From: Gyrodactylus bullatarudis
Lineage: Eukaryota; Platyhelminthes; Monogenea; Gyrodactylidea; Gyrodactylidae
NCBI GenBank assembly: GCA_012064415.1
Contig: SSNU01000202.1
Span: 196,211-260,210, forward strand
Direction of reading: 5' to 3'
Length of the DNA: 64,000 nt
Shown here in pieces: positions 35,604 to 45,599 of the stretch (its first letter is position 1; each line of letters opens with the position of its first letter). The notes under the pieces were generated by a model that saw only the letters and a list, made by a program, of their open reading frames with translations, had not been told where the DNA came from and ran no database searches. The translations under genes and the position numbers were made by a program.

Positions 35604-36270
35604 TTAAGAGGGATAAAATGGTATTCTTCAGGGTCTGTAATAGAAAAAGAAACCAATGATCACTGAATGAACTGTCTTCCTCATTTATCAATTTTCAAAG
35701 TGTGAAAAATGATTTTTAATCAGGAAGTAACCTTTAGCACGATAATGGATTTTTTTCTAAAATCTATACAAATATTTTTTGTTTTTTATTTGTCTATTAT
35801 TGATCCGGAAGAGTGAACCCTTTTACACCTTGGGATCAAAGTTTTTCCGAAAAAAATCTGACTTCTTAAAAATTTGTTATTCTTTTGTTTTAATGCTCGA
35901 TCTAACATGGGTTTCGGTCCTTTGCAGATCATTTGAGTTATCTGAAGAAATTCTGGCCCAAGTAAAATATGGGAAAAAAGTCAATTTCTATAATTGTGAG
36001 TACAGTTTGGTAAAGGAGAACAAGACAGAGATGAATTCGAAGTATTTCAGTCAATCGGAACCTTTTCACTGAAAATATAAATAACTTTCTCATTTTCAAA
36101 GAAATCTACTATTTTGTCAATGAGTAATTGTTTCTACAAATAATTTGAGTAGAACATGATATATCGGAGTAGAGTTAACAAATATATATCAGAAAATGAA
36201 TAGATTCCAACATGGTTTAGGTATAAATATTCTCACCATAAGATGCATAACAAATAGACTTGCTTTCTAA

Positions 36271-38212
36271 ATGAAGATTGGATATTGCCTCTCGAGTATT
36301 GTATGGATTTGCTATTTTTGGATATTTGTCACCTCCGGTAGTATTGCAACACGAAGAAAATGTAAGGTTATTTATATATTCATTACCTTTTGCAGTTTTT
36401 GATGAAAATATGAAATATTTCACAAATTTTAAATATTTTTTAAATGGAGTAATGTAATTTTTCACTTCCTTCACAATCTGCCCAAGATTTTTCGATATTC
36501 AGCCAACGGGATTCCATCTTGGGTTACTTCGTCAGTTGATGATTTCTTCACTGTAACAAGATAGAGCTTCTTTGATACTTTTTAACTCTTCTCATTTGGA
36601 TTCAATAGATAGGTGGAATACGGAACTAATCTTAGAATTTTGGAATGTTCACTCATTTATTCCAGTACTGACCCAGTAAAGACTAAAAATTCAGGATCAT
36701 TAAATTTAATTCTAACATCTAGTTGTGAGAAGGCAATCTCCATCAAGTTTAATTCACAAGGATTAATTTCTACATTGTGCTTATTCAATAAACAACCAGT
36801 GTGTAGGTGGTAACAATACTATGGGAGTGTTGAGTAATAGGAGACAGACGGGGTTTCTGGCCTAGTGGTTAAAAGCGTTGATTCACAAGTGACCACGCTT
36901 TGCTAGTAGGTTTAATGTCTAAAAACATCATTAAATCTGCTTTCAATACTGATTACGAAGATAATATGAAATAATTCAAGAATTAAAAATACTCGAGGGT
37001 TGAGGTTTAATGTCATATAAACGAAAATATTGACAAAGTTAAATACTATAAAAATCAAAATGAAATCAAAGGTTTACTTGTGAGTATTATAATGAAAATA
37101 TAATAATTTTATTTGAGAGCTTTTAGAGCCGAAGATGGATTAATTTGTGGTTAAATTTGATGAAATTTTGAATTTACACGAAACGTTTATAGCACTTTCT
37201 CCTTAACTTTTTTCCAGAACCTTAGCTCAAGTAATAATAATAATAATTTTTTCTTCTCATAGAAGCACAAAAATAACACCATCAGATGCAGAATGAAAAA
37301 CTGTAACATCCCGTAAATCTCAGCCAGAAATATAATTCTGGCTAAAAACTAGACGAGTTTAAAGTTCATATGATTTCATTTTTAGTTTTCAAATGAATTT
37401 GGGAAAAAATCATTCAGAATTTAGTGACAGCCCCCCGTTTATTTTCACAACGATGTTGAGTAATGCAAACAGATCTTGTAGTAAGACCATGAGTAAAACA
37501 TTGATTTTATTTTGTGCGTTTGGTTTTCCAATCATACATTTTTAGAGAGCTTAGTGTAATACTAAGAATATTCTTAACTCTCTATTTTCTCAATTTAGAT
37601 AAATATTGTGAGTTGATCTATTCTTTAAATTAAAAATAATAACTCAACTCAAATATATAAATAATAATTTAAATTTTAAGTTGGACAAGACTGCATATTC
37701 TACTTTGAGGGAGTTAGGGAGAGATCTCGGTATTGTCCAGTCTATTGCTGCGGTAATGACACTTACAAGTATTGCTGTGATAGATGTGAAGAAAGATACA
37801 ATTATGACACTAACATGTGCACAGTCTTGTATATTCTAGCAGGGTTAGTTACAAGATTTTTATACTCAAGAATTTAAGAATATTATCCAATAACCTAAAA
37901 ACAGAGAAAATGCCGAAAATCACCCTATTAGACAGTGGCAAAATTGATTTTTTTAGTATTCGAATTTTAAGTTGGGTGAAATAGTTAGTTTATTGATAAT
38001 GTAGTTTACTGTAGTTGAATGTATGAAAAATCAATTCCCAGGTCCATTATTCAGAGATAATCTTTTCCAATTGTTTCAGCATAACTCGAAATATGCTTAC
38101 ACTATTGAATAACTTTCCATAATTTCCTATTAATTTCAGAGTTTTTGGAGGTCTTGTCCTGTTATCTTTGATAATAATCGTAGCCTTTTGCTGTTATAAA
38201 AAAAGAGAGTAA
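36271..38212 (+). CDS. Shisa-like membrane protein, copy 2
   Basis: Exons 36271-36361 (signal peptide MKIGYCLSSIVWICYFWIFVTSG), 37681-37843 (cysteine domain, GQDCIFYFEGVRERSRYCPVYCC then NDTYKYCCDRC) and 38140-38212 (membrane helix VFGGLVLLSLIIIVAFCC and tail YKKRE). The product is 108 residues. A possible 9-nt microexon at 37599-37607 would add three residues in frame. It is the partner of copy 3 in a tandem duplication: signal exon, microexon and intron flanks are nearly the same. An AATAAA-rich tail follows at 38260-38300. Confidence 0.8.
36640..36965 (+). repeat. Family B tRNA-like repeat, junction of two units
   Basis: The first part (36705-36785) matches the body of the unit at 40985-41135. 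The sequence then runs through CCAGTGTGTAGG, ACTATGGGAGTGTTGAGT and GGGGTTTCT directly into an A box (GGCCTAGTGGTTAAAAG) at 36861, then TAGTAGGTTTAATGTCTAAAAAC again. The B box and ribozyme are deleted. The order end-of-unit then start-of-unit suggests a head-to-tail arrangement. It lies inside intron 1 of Shisa-like copy 2. Confidence 0.6.
37599..37607 (+). other. Candidate 9-nt microexon in Shisa-like copy 2
   Basis: ATAAATATT lies between an acceptor-like TTTTCTCAATTTAG and a consensus donor GTGAGT. Included, it would turn the junction into K-Y-K-Y-F-G-Q, and copies 1 and 4 have a similar R/K-Y before the cysteine domain. The same block is preserved in copy 3 at 43506-43514. It could instead be the remnant of an older exon 1. 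Confidence 0.35.
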
Positions 38213-38439
38213 AGATCGTTGTAACAACCCAATACACCTTATAATTATAAAGTTTTATTTCATAATAAATTGAATTTTTTTTAATATTAAAATAAAATAA
38301 AGCTTTTATTTCACCGGTTCTCATCAGACTCTTACACCGGCTTGATATTTATACATACAATAATGAAAAAATTAAAAATCCTCTGATTGGACTAATGGGA
38401 ATTGAAAGAATATCACAGGGAGGAGGGGTAGGGGTTTCA

Positions 38440-38950
38440 CTGAGTTCATTGTCTTTTCTTGAGAAAGGGATCCAGTTGTAACTGCCCGCTACATCTTTTT
38501 CTTTTGACTCTTCGTTTTTTAATTGCACACTTTTTTGACATTGATGACATAGTTTTGACATACGTTGGTTATACGTTAGAGGAATGGCCAAATGAAATAG
38601 AACAGTCAAAATTGCATTGGTTATCCAAACAGATTTGTAGAAAAATTCATCAATATGTCTGCTAATCTAGATGATAGAGTCGACAGAATTGAAGGAGAGA
38701 AGAAAACCATCTTTTTTTACCGTTTCAGTAATAATGTAAGGAGACGACTGGTTAATCTTATTGATCAACATTATGTGAGCTTCTTATATAGGACGTACGA
38801 TTAGGAAATTGTCAACAAGATAAAAAGATGGCCTAAAGAAGGATACAGCCGTGACCAGACATGTCAGACAGGAGAACCATGAAGCTTCAATTTTTATTTT
38901 CTCAATCTTGTATTGATGAACCATAAAGAAATGTACATTTAGTGTATAAA
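38440..38950 (+). pseudogene. Decayed Penelope-like element fragment
   Basis: EEWPNEIEQSKLHWLSKQI near 38581-38640 and the RTIRKLSTR-like piece near 38790-38822 correspond to EEWSNEIENVKLSL and GRTIRKLSTR of the element at 17340-18560. The end has GAAATGTACATTTAG. Stops and deletions throughout. Confidence 0.65.
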
Positions 38951-39261
38951 AACCTTTTCTTCTTTTCTTGAGTCCTCAGGCGACCATCAGTATATTTCAG
39001 CTCGTCAATAGTCGAATTTGAATTTCTTATCGTAAAATATCTGAGAAGAGGAATTGTCTGGGCATTTTCGAAATTTGTAAAATGGTCTAAATTTGATTCA
39101 AATATTTTCAGATTTTTTAAAATTTTATCAACTAAATTCTTAATTGACTATCAAAAAGAAGAAAAAATATTGAGTTTTTTCTAAAAATAGTAAATTCTCA
39201 TCTTCATATCAATTAGTTTTACTATATTTGTTCAGTGAATATTGTTCTATATTGTTTTTTT

Positions 39262-39316
39262 TTTTAATTTAAACATTTATATTTATTTATAGAATTGATT
39301 TGTACAAATAACGGAT
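39262..39316 (-). repeat. SINE family A tail fragment
   Basis: TTTAAACATTTATATTTATTTATAGAAT-type sequence followed by GATTTGTACAAATAACGGA, the complement of the SINE family A 3' end. The promoter half is absent. Confidence 0.6.
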
Positions 39317-40094
39317 TCTTTGACTAATCGAAATCCTAAAAATCAACTTTTGATCACTCTCTCACTTTTAAATCAACAAAAATTTTCAACTCATAGTTCA
39401 AAAAATGGGAATTCGGCGCCATCGCTAGATTTGAAATATGCCATAACTTTCTTAAAATTTGATTTTTTTCAAATTTTCTTTCTTCAAATCCTCAAAGTGG
39501 AACCTATGATCTATATTCCAAAAAATCTTGATCAAATTCGATTTATTGGTGAAAAAATTCATTATTTTGTAAAAAGCATAAATTCCCATCTTCATATTAA
39601 TTAGGTGTATATTCTCCCAAAGAGATATATAACCATCCATTCAATTTATTCGTTATTATAACGATAAACTTGATTGATATCTAAATGAAGATTGGATATT
39701 GCCTCTCGAGTATTGTATGGATTTGCTATTTTTGGATATTTGTCACCTCTGATAGTATTTTAACACGGAAAAAATGTGAGTTCTTTTATTTTATTCAAAT
39801 TTGAATTTTTTGATAGCATCAAATCTGTTATCAAGCATGTTTTCAGGAATTAAAATTACTTGAGAGTCATGGGGGAGATAAAATATACAGTTAATAATCA
39901 AGAGAGTTTCAAGGATAGTAGAATGAAAAATCAGACCTAGAATTTCATGAATAGTGGAATGTTATTGTCTATTCGAAAATGTATAAGGCACCCTCATCAA
40001 GATTTTTTTATCAGAAATTCGAATTTATAAAAGATTTTCTAGAATTCTACTCATGTTGCCCACTTGTACGATTTGAAGAGAGTCAAATAATATT

Positions 40095-40320
40095 CAACTC
40101 ACGGTGGCAGATGTATACGCGTTTCGTCCTTATTAGGACTCGTCAGTACACCATAGCCTGGATTCGAACCCGGGTCTTCAACGTTTTGAGGTTTAATGTC
40201 TAAAAACAATGTAATTTCTACTTTGTGCTTATTAAAAAAAACCAGTGTGTAGGTTGTGTCAATACTATGGGAGTGTTGAGTGATAGGAGACGAACGGGGG
40301 TTCTGGCTGTGGTGATACCA
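40095..40320 (-). repeat. Family B tRNA-like repeat, rearranged copy
   Basis: On the minus strand, 40180-40095 reads ACCCGGGTTCGAATCC (B box) then the hammerhead motif and GTGAGTTGAATATTATTTGACTCTC. The part from 40185 to 40310 is the TTTAATGTCTAAAAACAATG...GGAGTGTTGAG body on the plus strand, so an inversion or fusion joins two parts at about 40182-40190. Confidence 0.65.
40103..40153 (-). ncRNA. Type I hammerhead ribozyme motif with intact core
   Basis: Minus strand: CTGACGA (40146-40140) then a perfect stem II GTCC/GGAC closed by TAATAA, then GAAAC. Stem I inner pairs TGTA before the core with TACA after the cleavage triplet GTA; outer pairs TGG with CCA. Stem III is only C-G around a palindrome ACGCGT, the minimal form known from Sm-alpha and newt satellite hammerheads that act as dimers. 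Directly upstream lies a pol III B box. Found by eye; not folded computationally. Confidence 0.75.
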
Positions 40321-40829
40321 CATAATAATTCTACGTCCAAATCATTTCTATTAATTACCCTTCCTAATCTCCCTATCAGAGTTCCTTTATACCTAATCTG
40401 AGCAACTTAAGAACTTAATAATTGTTGTAATTAAATTAAATCAATTAAAATCCTAAATATATCAAAGTAATCATTATTTCCACAATCTGTTAATAATTTG
40501 TACATTCAACAGAGTTGAATATTTAAACAAAGAACGATATTATAATTATTGTTAAAATGTTATTAAAAATACTTGTAACATTCAAAATTAAATTAAATCT
40601 CATAACGTGAACAAATATCAAGTAACTAAATTGTAACTTATGTTATTTTAAGAAGTCATTCATAAACAATATCTGATCATTCATTTGTACTAAGAACTGT
40701 TAACAAAAAGCCAATAACTATTGGGTAAATCTATTGTATTATAATCTTCAGCTTTTATTTACAAATCATATAAATACAATTAAACTTATTCTACAAGCAA
40801 CGATTTGTTCATTATTCGGTTCTGCATCC

Positions 40830-41140
40830 TACATGGCCTAGTGGTTAGAAGCATTGCCTCACAACGTTGAATACCCGGGTTCGAATCCAGGCTATGGTGT
40901 ACTGACGAGTCGTAATAAGGACGAAACGCGTATACATCTGCCACCGTGAGTTGAATATTATTTGACTCTCTTATGGAATTGACACTTGCATATCCGAACT
41001 CTAACATCTAGGTGTGAGAAGACAATCTCCATCAAGTTAGATTCACAAGGATATAGTAATAACCAGTGACCACACTTAGCTAGTAGGTTTAATGTCTAAA
41101 AACAATGTAATTTCTACTTTGTGCTTATTCAAATGAACCA
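40830..41140 (+). repeat. Family B tRNA-like repeat carrying a hammerhead ribozyme, best unit
   Basis: Order: A box TGGCCTAGTGG (40834-40844), B box GGTTCGAATCC (40878-40888), hammerhead motif 40895-40945, then a body with GAATTGACACTTG, AACTCTAACATCTAGGTGTGAGAAG and GTAGGTTTAATGTCTAAAAAC. Both promoter boxes match consensus exactly. No acceptor stem pairs around them, so it is tRNA-derived rather than a tRNA gene. This unit has the only complete promoter plus ribozyme arrangement in the window. Confidence 0.75.
40895..40945 (+). ncRNA. Hammerhead ribozyme motif, second copy
   Basis: The same core as the copy at 40103-40153: CTGACGA (40902-40908), GAAAC (40923-40927), palindrome ACGCGT and TGTA/TACA inner stem I. 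Stem II has one change (GTCG against GGAC), which removes its top pair, so activity may be reduced. Confidence 0.65.
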
Positions 41141-41149
41141 TTTTGATTT

Positions 41150-42095
41150 TTCAAGCAGTGAAAATGTTCAAAAAATCGAAATTCAGCTCCTATACGCATT
41201 AGAACAGATTCAGCATATTTGTTTTCTTTCTCTTATTGTGATCCTTAAAAACATCTTTTGACCACAGTCTTACTTTCAAATCAATAAAAATTTTGAGCCC
41301 AAAGTTCGAAAAATGGGTATTCGGCTTCAAATCGAAGTTTGATGAATTTTTATTCAAAATAGTAGATAAATTGAGATTTTAATGAAAAAATTTGGTTCTA
41401 ATCTCTATCCAACCAAGAACCAACGAATGCCAAAAACCTGAAAAATAAAGGGTTATGGTTAATTTTAAAAAGTCTTATAAGGGTAACCCTTTTTTACAAT
41501 AGGTTACAAAAATAAAGGCGAAAACTTTATCGCCAATATCATCTCTTACGAACCTCTTAGGTCTAAGATCCAATTTTCCAGAATTCGGACAACTAAAAAC
41601 TTGCCATATTTAATATTAAATGTAAAAATATCCTAAAAAAACTGAACAGAATACATAAAAATAAGAGTTTACATGAATTTAAAAAAGAACTCAAAAATAA
41701 GATTTACAATAATGAATGGTCTAGTTAGTAGAGATTAAACTTTACTCAAGTAAAGCGACATTGATATGAAGTTGGGAGTCTATGAGTTTAACGAAAACCT
41801 CGATTTTTTCATTAAAAAGATTTTCTGGAATCCTACTCATGTTGCCCACTTGTACGATTTGAAGAAAAAAATTATTTTCATGAAAAATATAGTCATTTGA
41901 TTTGAAGCCGAATACCCAATTTTTGAACTTTGAGCTGAATGTTTTCATTGATTTGAAAGTGGGACAAGCGTCAAAAGATGTTTTTAGAATCACAATAAGA
42001 GAAAGAAAACAAATATGCTGAATCTGTTCTAATGCGTATAGGAGATGAATTTTTTGAACATTTTCACTGCTTGAAAATCGATGAAATTTCGATCT
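41150..42095. repeat. Long imperfect inverted repeat
   Basis: The arm at about 41150-41340 (CAAGCAGTGAAAATGTTCAAAAAAT, TACGCATTAGAACAGATTCAGC, TTGTTTTCTTTCTCTTATTGTGAT) is matched in reverse complement by about 41900-42095. The loop between is some 560 bp. Transcribed as part of intron 1 of Shisa-like copy 3 it would fold into a long hairpin. The arms belong to a repeat family also seen at 33840-34060 and 39330-39610. Confidence 0.7.
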
Positions 42096-42386
42096 ATCGA
42101 AATCTCTCGAAAATGGTTCATCTTTTGGAAATTTTTGATTGAACTAAATTCCAAATGTAGAGCTTCCATCGCGTAAGCAACATCTGGTATCTTTGTTGGA
42201 AAATATATTCCTTTTAGCATTTAAAATTTTAACTAAAAGGATTTACTTTATAAAAGTGCTAGAAAAGTTGAACGGTCGTTTTCTATCATGAAACATTCAA
42301 CTACATGGACTAATCCATTACCAAATAAAAGACGTCCCTTGGATTTTCTATAAAGTACCTACTGATTTTTTATTCATTTATTATTT

Positions 42387-43099
42387 TTATTTGGTACTAT
42401 TTGTGAGTTCCAAATTATAACCAAAGAAAGATTTATCCGATTCGCATGAGAATGAATGAATGAACAATGAGGATATTAAATAATCAATTCGGTTTGTTCT
42501 TCGCCTCTTGGGGTTAACTTGAGGAGTTTCATCTCTGGTATTTCCTGATATATCTGATAAGAAATTTGGAATTCCTGAAGAATAAGGAGATATTCCTTTA
42601 TTGTCTTCTTTCTTTAAATCATTTAATGAAGGCTTTTGGTTATTAGGCATTTGTTCTATGATAAAATCCAGCAAGAAATCATGGTTTGCTGTCCTATTTT
42701 CTACATCGCATAAAGTCCCATAAGCGCAACGGCATTTTCCAATGTAAAATATTTCTGAATAAAAGGGAATAACAGTTTTGCTTCGACGCTTTTGCTTTCT
42801 CTTCTTGAAGAGTTCTATAAACTTCTCTTTGAAACTATTGGTATACTGAATTTCTCGAAGATTTTTACCACTTTATCAATAGTCTTTTCACGACTATTCT
42901 CATTAATAAAAGTACTCTTAGAGTTTCCATTGCGAAACAGGTAGTCTCTGACAACTTGACCATTTGTGGGAAAACAAAAGCCAGTTAAAGGTTCAGGTTT
43001 TTCCAATATGTGAATGGAATCCATGAATGTACAAATAAATGTGATAAACTTTAAATAAAAGGCTATTTTAAACGAAATCCTCGCAAGTATTTTACCCAA
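42387..43099 (-). pseudogene. Frame-broken protein-coding remnant, probably transposon-derived
   Basis: One frame from 43099 to 42815 reads ICTFMDSIHILEKPEPLTGFCFPTNGQVVRDYLF, then EKTIDKVVKIFEKFSIPIVSKRSL. After a shift near 42815-42830 the reading continues ELFKKRKQKRRSKTV, FYIGKCRCAYGTLCDVENRT and LLDFIIEQMPNNQ to 42387. PxTxGQVxxxLF ... IxExxxIWxKAxIPT ... LxxLYxxxKxLxKxKxR is a layout I associate with repeated transposon-borne proteins in invertebrates, but I cannot name the family. It lies inside intron 1 of the broken Shisa-like copy 3. Confidence 0.4.
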
Positions 43100-43670
43100 A
43101 ATAATTTTAATATAATAGAATATGATTTTTTTTGTATTAAAAATATCTAAGGTTTAATTTTTAATTCATAAATTTACTAAAAAAACGTTTAGAAATTAAA
43201 ATAAGTTTTACACAGATGTTTCCAGTAAATATGAGAGGGAAACTTTTTATTTTACAAAAAAATTATTCGGTTTTACACAACAAATACGAATAGCACTCAG
43301 TCCAAAAATCGATATTAAAAAAAATCCACTCCTAATGAACATCAAAAGTAAGCTTTATTTCTCAAAAATAATTTCAGCTCAACTATTAGCCAAAATTACA
43401 GACTACACCGAATAGTTCTTATAGTTCTTTTTGTAAAAATAACCAATTGTAAATAGAGTCAGACTTTTTGTAATTATGATTTAACTTTCTATTTTCTTAA
43501 TTTAGATAAATATTGTGAGTTGATCTATTCTTTAACTCGAATAAATAAATAATAATTTAAATTTTTAGTTGGACAAGACTACATATTTTACTTCGAGGGA
43601 GTTAGGGAGAGATCTCAGTATTGTCCAGACTATTGCTGTGGTAATGACACTTACAAGTATTGCTGTGATA

Positions 43671-43950
43671 TATATATAATAGATTTTTATTTATAAGTTT
43701 GATAGTTATTTGAAAAAATTACAAAAATAGTTATGGTTCACTGGGATAAATTGATAAAGATAATTACAAATCTGGGATATATTCATGTCATTAAAAATGG
43801 ATAAGTTGATCTGAAAACGGGCTCTGAGTGGGAGTAATACATGGAGTAGTATGGAAAATCCTGGTGCAGACCTTAGGTTATAGTTACTTGAATTCGATTG
43901 GACTCTTTTATTGAAAAGGGAGGCAGCGGCAGCAATCCTTCGAAACCAAA
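43671..43950 (-). mobile_element. 5'-truncated non-LTR insertion in a Shisa-like exon
   Basis: Compared with copy 2, the exon reads ...TGCTGTGATA, then 280 bp of extra sequence, then GATAGATGTG..., leaving GATA on both sides as a likely target duplication. About 43789-43950 matches the non-LTR element at 26703-26865 (CTGAAAACGGG, GGACTCTTTTATTGAAAAGGG). The 3' end of the element is toward 43671, with a TATATA-rich end. Confidence 0.85.
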
Positions 43951-44829
43951 GATAGATGTGAAAAAAGATACAATTATGACACTAACATGTGCACAGTCTT
44001 GTATATTCTAGCAGGGTTAGTTACAAGAATTTTACGCTCAAGAAATTAAGAATATTATCCAATAGTGTCCATAGATTAATACAGGTATATTAAGCCTGAA
44101 AGTGTAATCTAAAAATCTCCTGATCACTCGGTTCAAGAGTTGAGCTTGCCTTTTTTCATTGAAAAAATCCTTCTTTTTTCTTTTTCGAATTTACATCTTA
44201 AAAAAGCCTTCCTTGCATTAAAAAAATAAAGCATCTTTTTCACAATCTCAGAAATAATCGAAAATTAATAAAAAAATGATATCATTCGCTATGATTAGCA
44301 CTCAAGATACGACTCCATTTAAAATATCGAAGGCTGCTCATTTTAAAATCATCATGATATTCTGCATTCAATGGTCAATTAACTGAGGCTCAAAATGAGG
44401 ATTTTTATAATTTAATTTTATCAGAATCCTATCTAAAAGGTTAGGATAAACGCTAACTGCTCAAACTTATTAAAACTCCCCTTTACTCTCCAAAGCTAGA
44501 GAAAATCATAAGCAAGATAGTCTAAAGTAATATTTGAAAGATGACATGCCTTTTTTTTCTTTTAAAAAAAACAGCCTTTTTCTGTTTGTTCTTGTGATAA
44601 CTTATCACAAAGTTTTTTTTGGAAAAGTTAAAATAAAAGTTCAACATTGTCTTCGGACAATCGGCAGTGTAGGTTAATAATAGTCGAACTTCACTCTACT
44701 TAAGTTAAGAGCAGTCGAAAAGTCAAATACTGAAATTCCATGATATTTTCAAATAAATATTCGATTAAAAAGATAAGATTAATAAAGATGTGGGCTTAAG
44801 AAGGTATTTAAATAGACAATTTTAGATCT

Positions 44830-45340
44830 TATAAGAGCATTTATAGATTTAAGATCATTAAGATTGTCACATTTATTTTGGTTCTGATTCTGAATGATCC
44901 CGGAGAACTTTTACCTAAAAGTTTAAAGTGGGGAGCCAGGAAATTGTCTTCATAACAGGAATTCCTGAGATTGTAGCCTTTATTTATATTAGAGACACAT
45001 TTTTGGGAAAAAATTTACTACAAAAGCCAACCTCCTGATCCACAGAGGGGAAGAGCCAGATGATATTATAAGATCATTATATACATAGAGACAAGGGTAT
45101 ATGAATTTCAAGAACCTATATTGAATTTGTTCTACCTCAGAAGCACTTTTATAGGTAATGCTCGGGGTAAGAGATGAAACTATTAGTCAATATGAGGCAG
45201 AACTAGGATTTTATAAGCCTTGAGTTTAATTTGCGGTGAAGATAAGAACCAGTTAATAGAGTAGAGACGTCTGTTAATGATGCCTATCTTGGCTGTGAAC
45301 GAAATTTTAAGATCAGAAGAAATTTGATCTTAACATTCTT
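44830..45340 (-). pseudogene. Non-LTR reverse transcriptase C-terminal fragment
   Basis: On the minus strand this reads as the post-RT region (NLRNSCYEDNFLAPHFKLLG near 44960-44900, ending before NLKSINALIR-like sequence), with the RT core missing. It lies in intron 2 of Shisa-like copy 3. Boundaries are approximate. Confidence 0.55.
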
Positions 45341-45599
45341 TTTTATTCAAATGTTGGAAAATGTTTCTCAACTATTCCACTTATGTTTAAACAATCCTAA
45401 AAACTACTCTCACCCTATTAGACAATAGCGATATAAAACAAGGCTAACAAGCCATTTGCGTCTAGAACATGATCCAAAATCAAACTTTCAGGTTTTTCCA
45501 TAACTTTCTCTTAATTTCAGAGTTTTTGGAGGTCTTGTCCTGATATCTTTGGTAATAATCTTAGGCTATTGCTGCCATGATAGTGGAGGGTAACGACTG

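Larger units (their letters stand above)
39685..45593 (+). pseudogene. Shisa-like membrane protein, copy 3, disrupted
   Basis: Exon 1 39685-39775 (same signal peptide as copy 2, intact), possible microexon 43506-43514, exon 2 43569-44013 interrupted by an insertion at about 43671-43950, exon 3 45521-45593 (VFGGLVLISLVIILGYCC, tail HDSGG). The insertion brings stops into the cysteine domain after YKYCCD. Separately, the first cysteine of the domain is changed to tyrosine (GQDY instead of GQDC). Intron 1 has swollen with repeats to 3.8 kb. Splice sites look intact, so it may still be transcribed, but no normal product is expected. Confidence 0.8.

Noticed and set aside
40834..40888. A functional tRNA gene
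   Set aside because: A and B boxes are perfect but no acceptor stem pairs and the anticodon arm does not fold; the sequence is repeated, so it is a tRNA-derived repeat.
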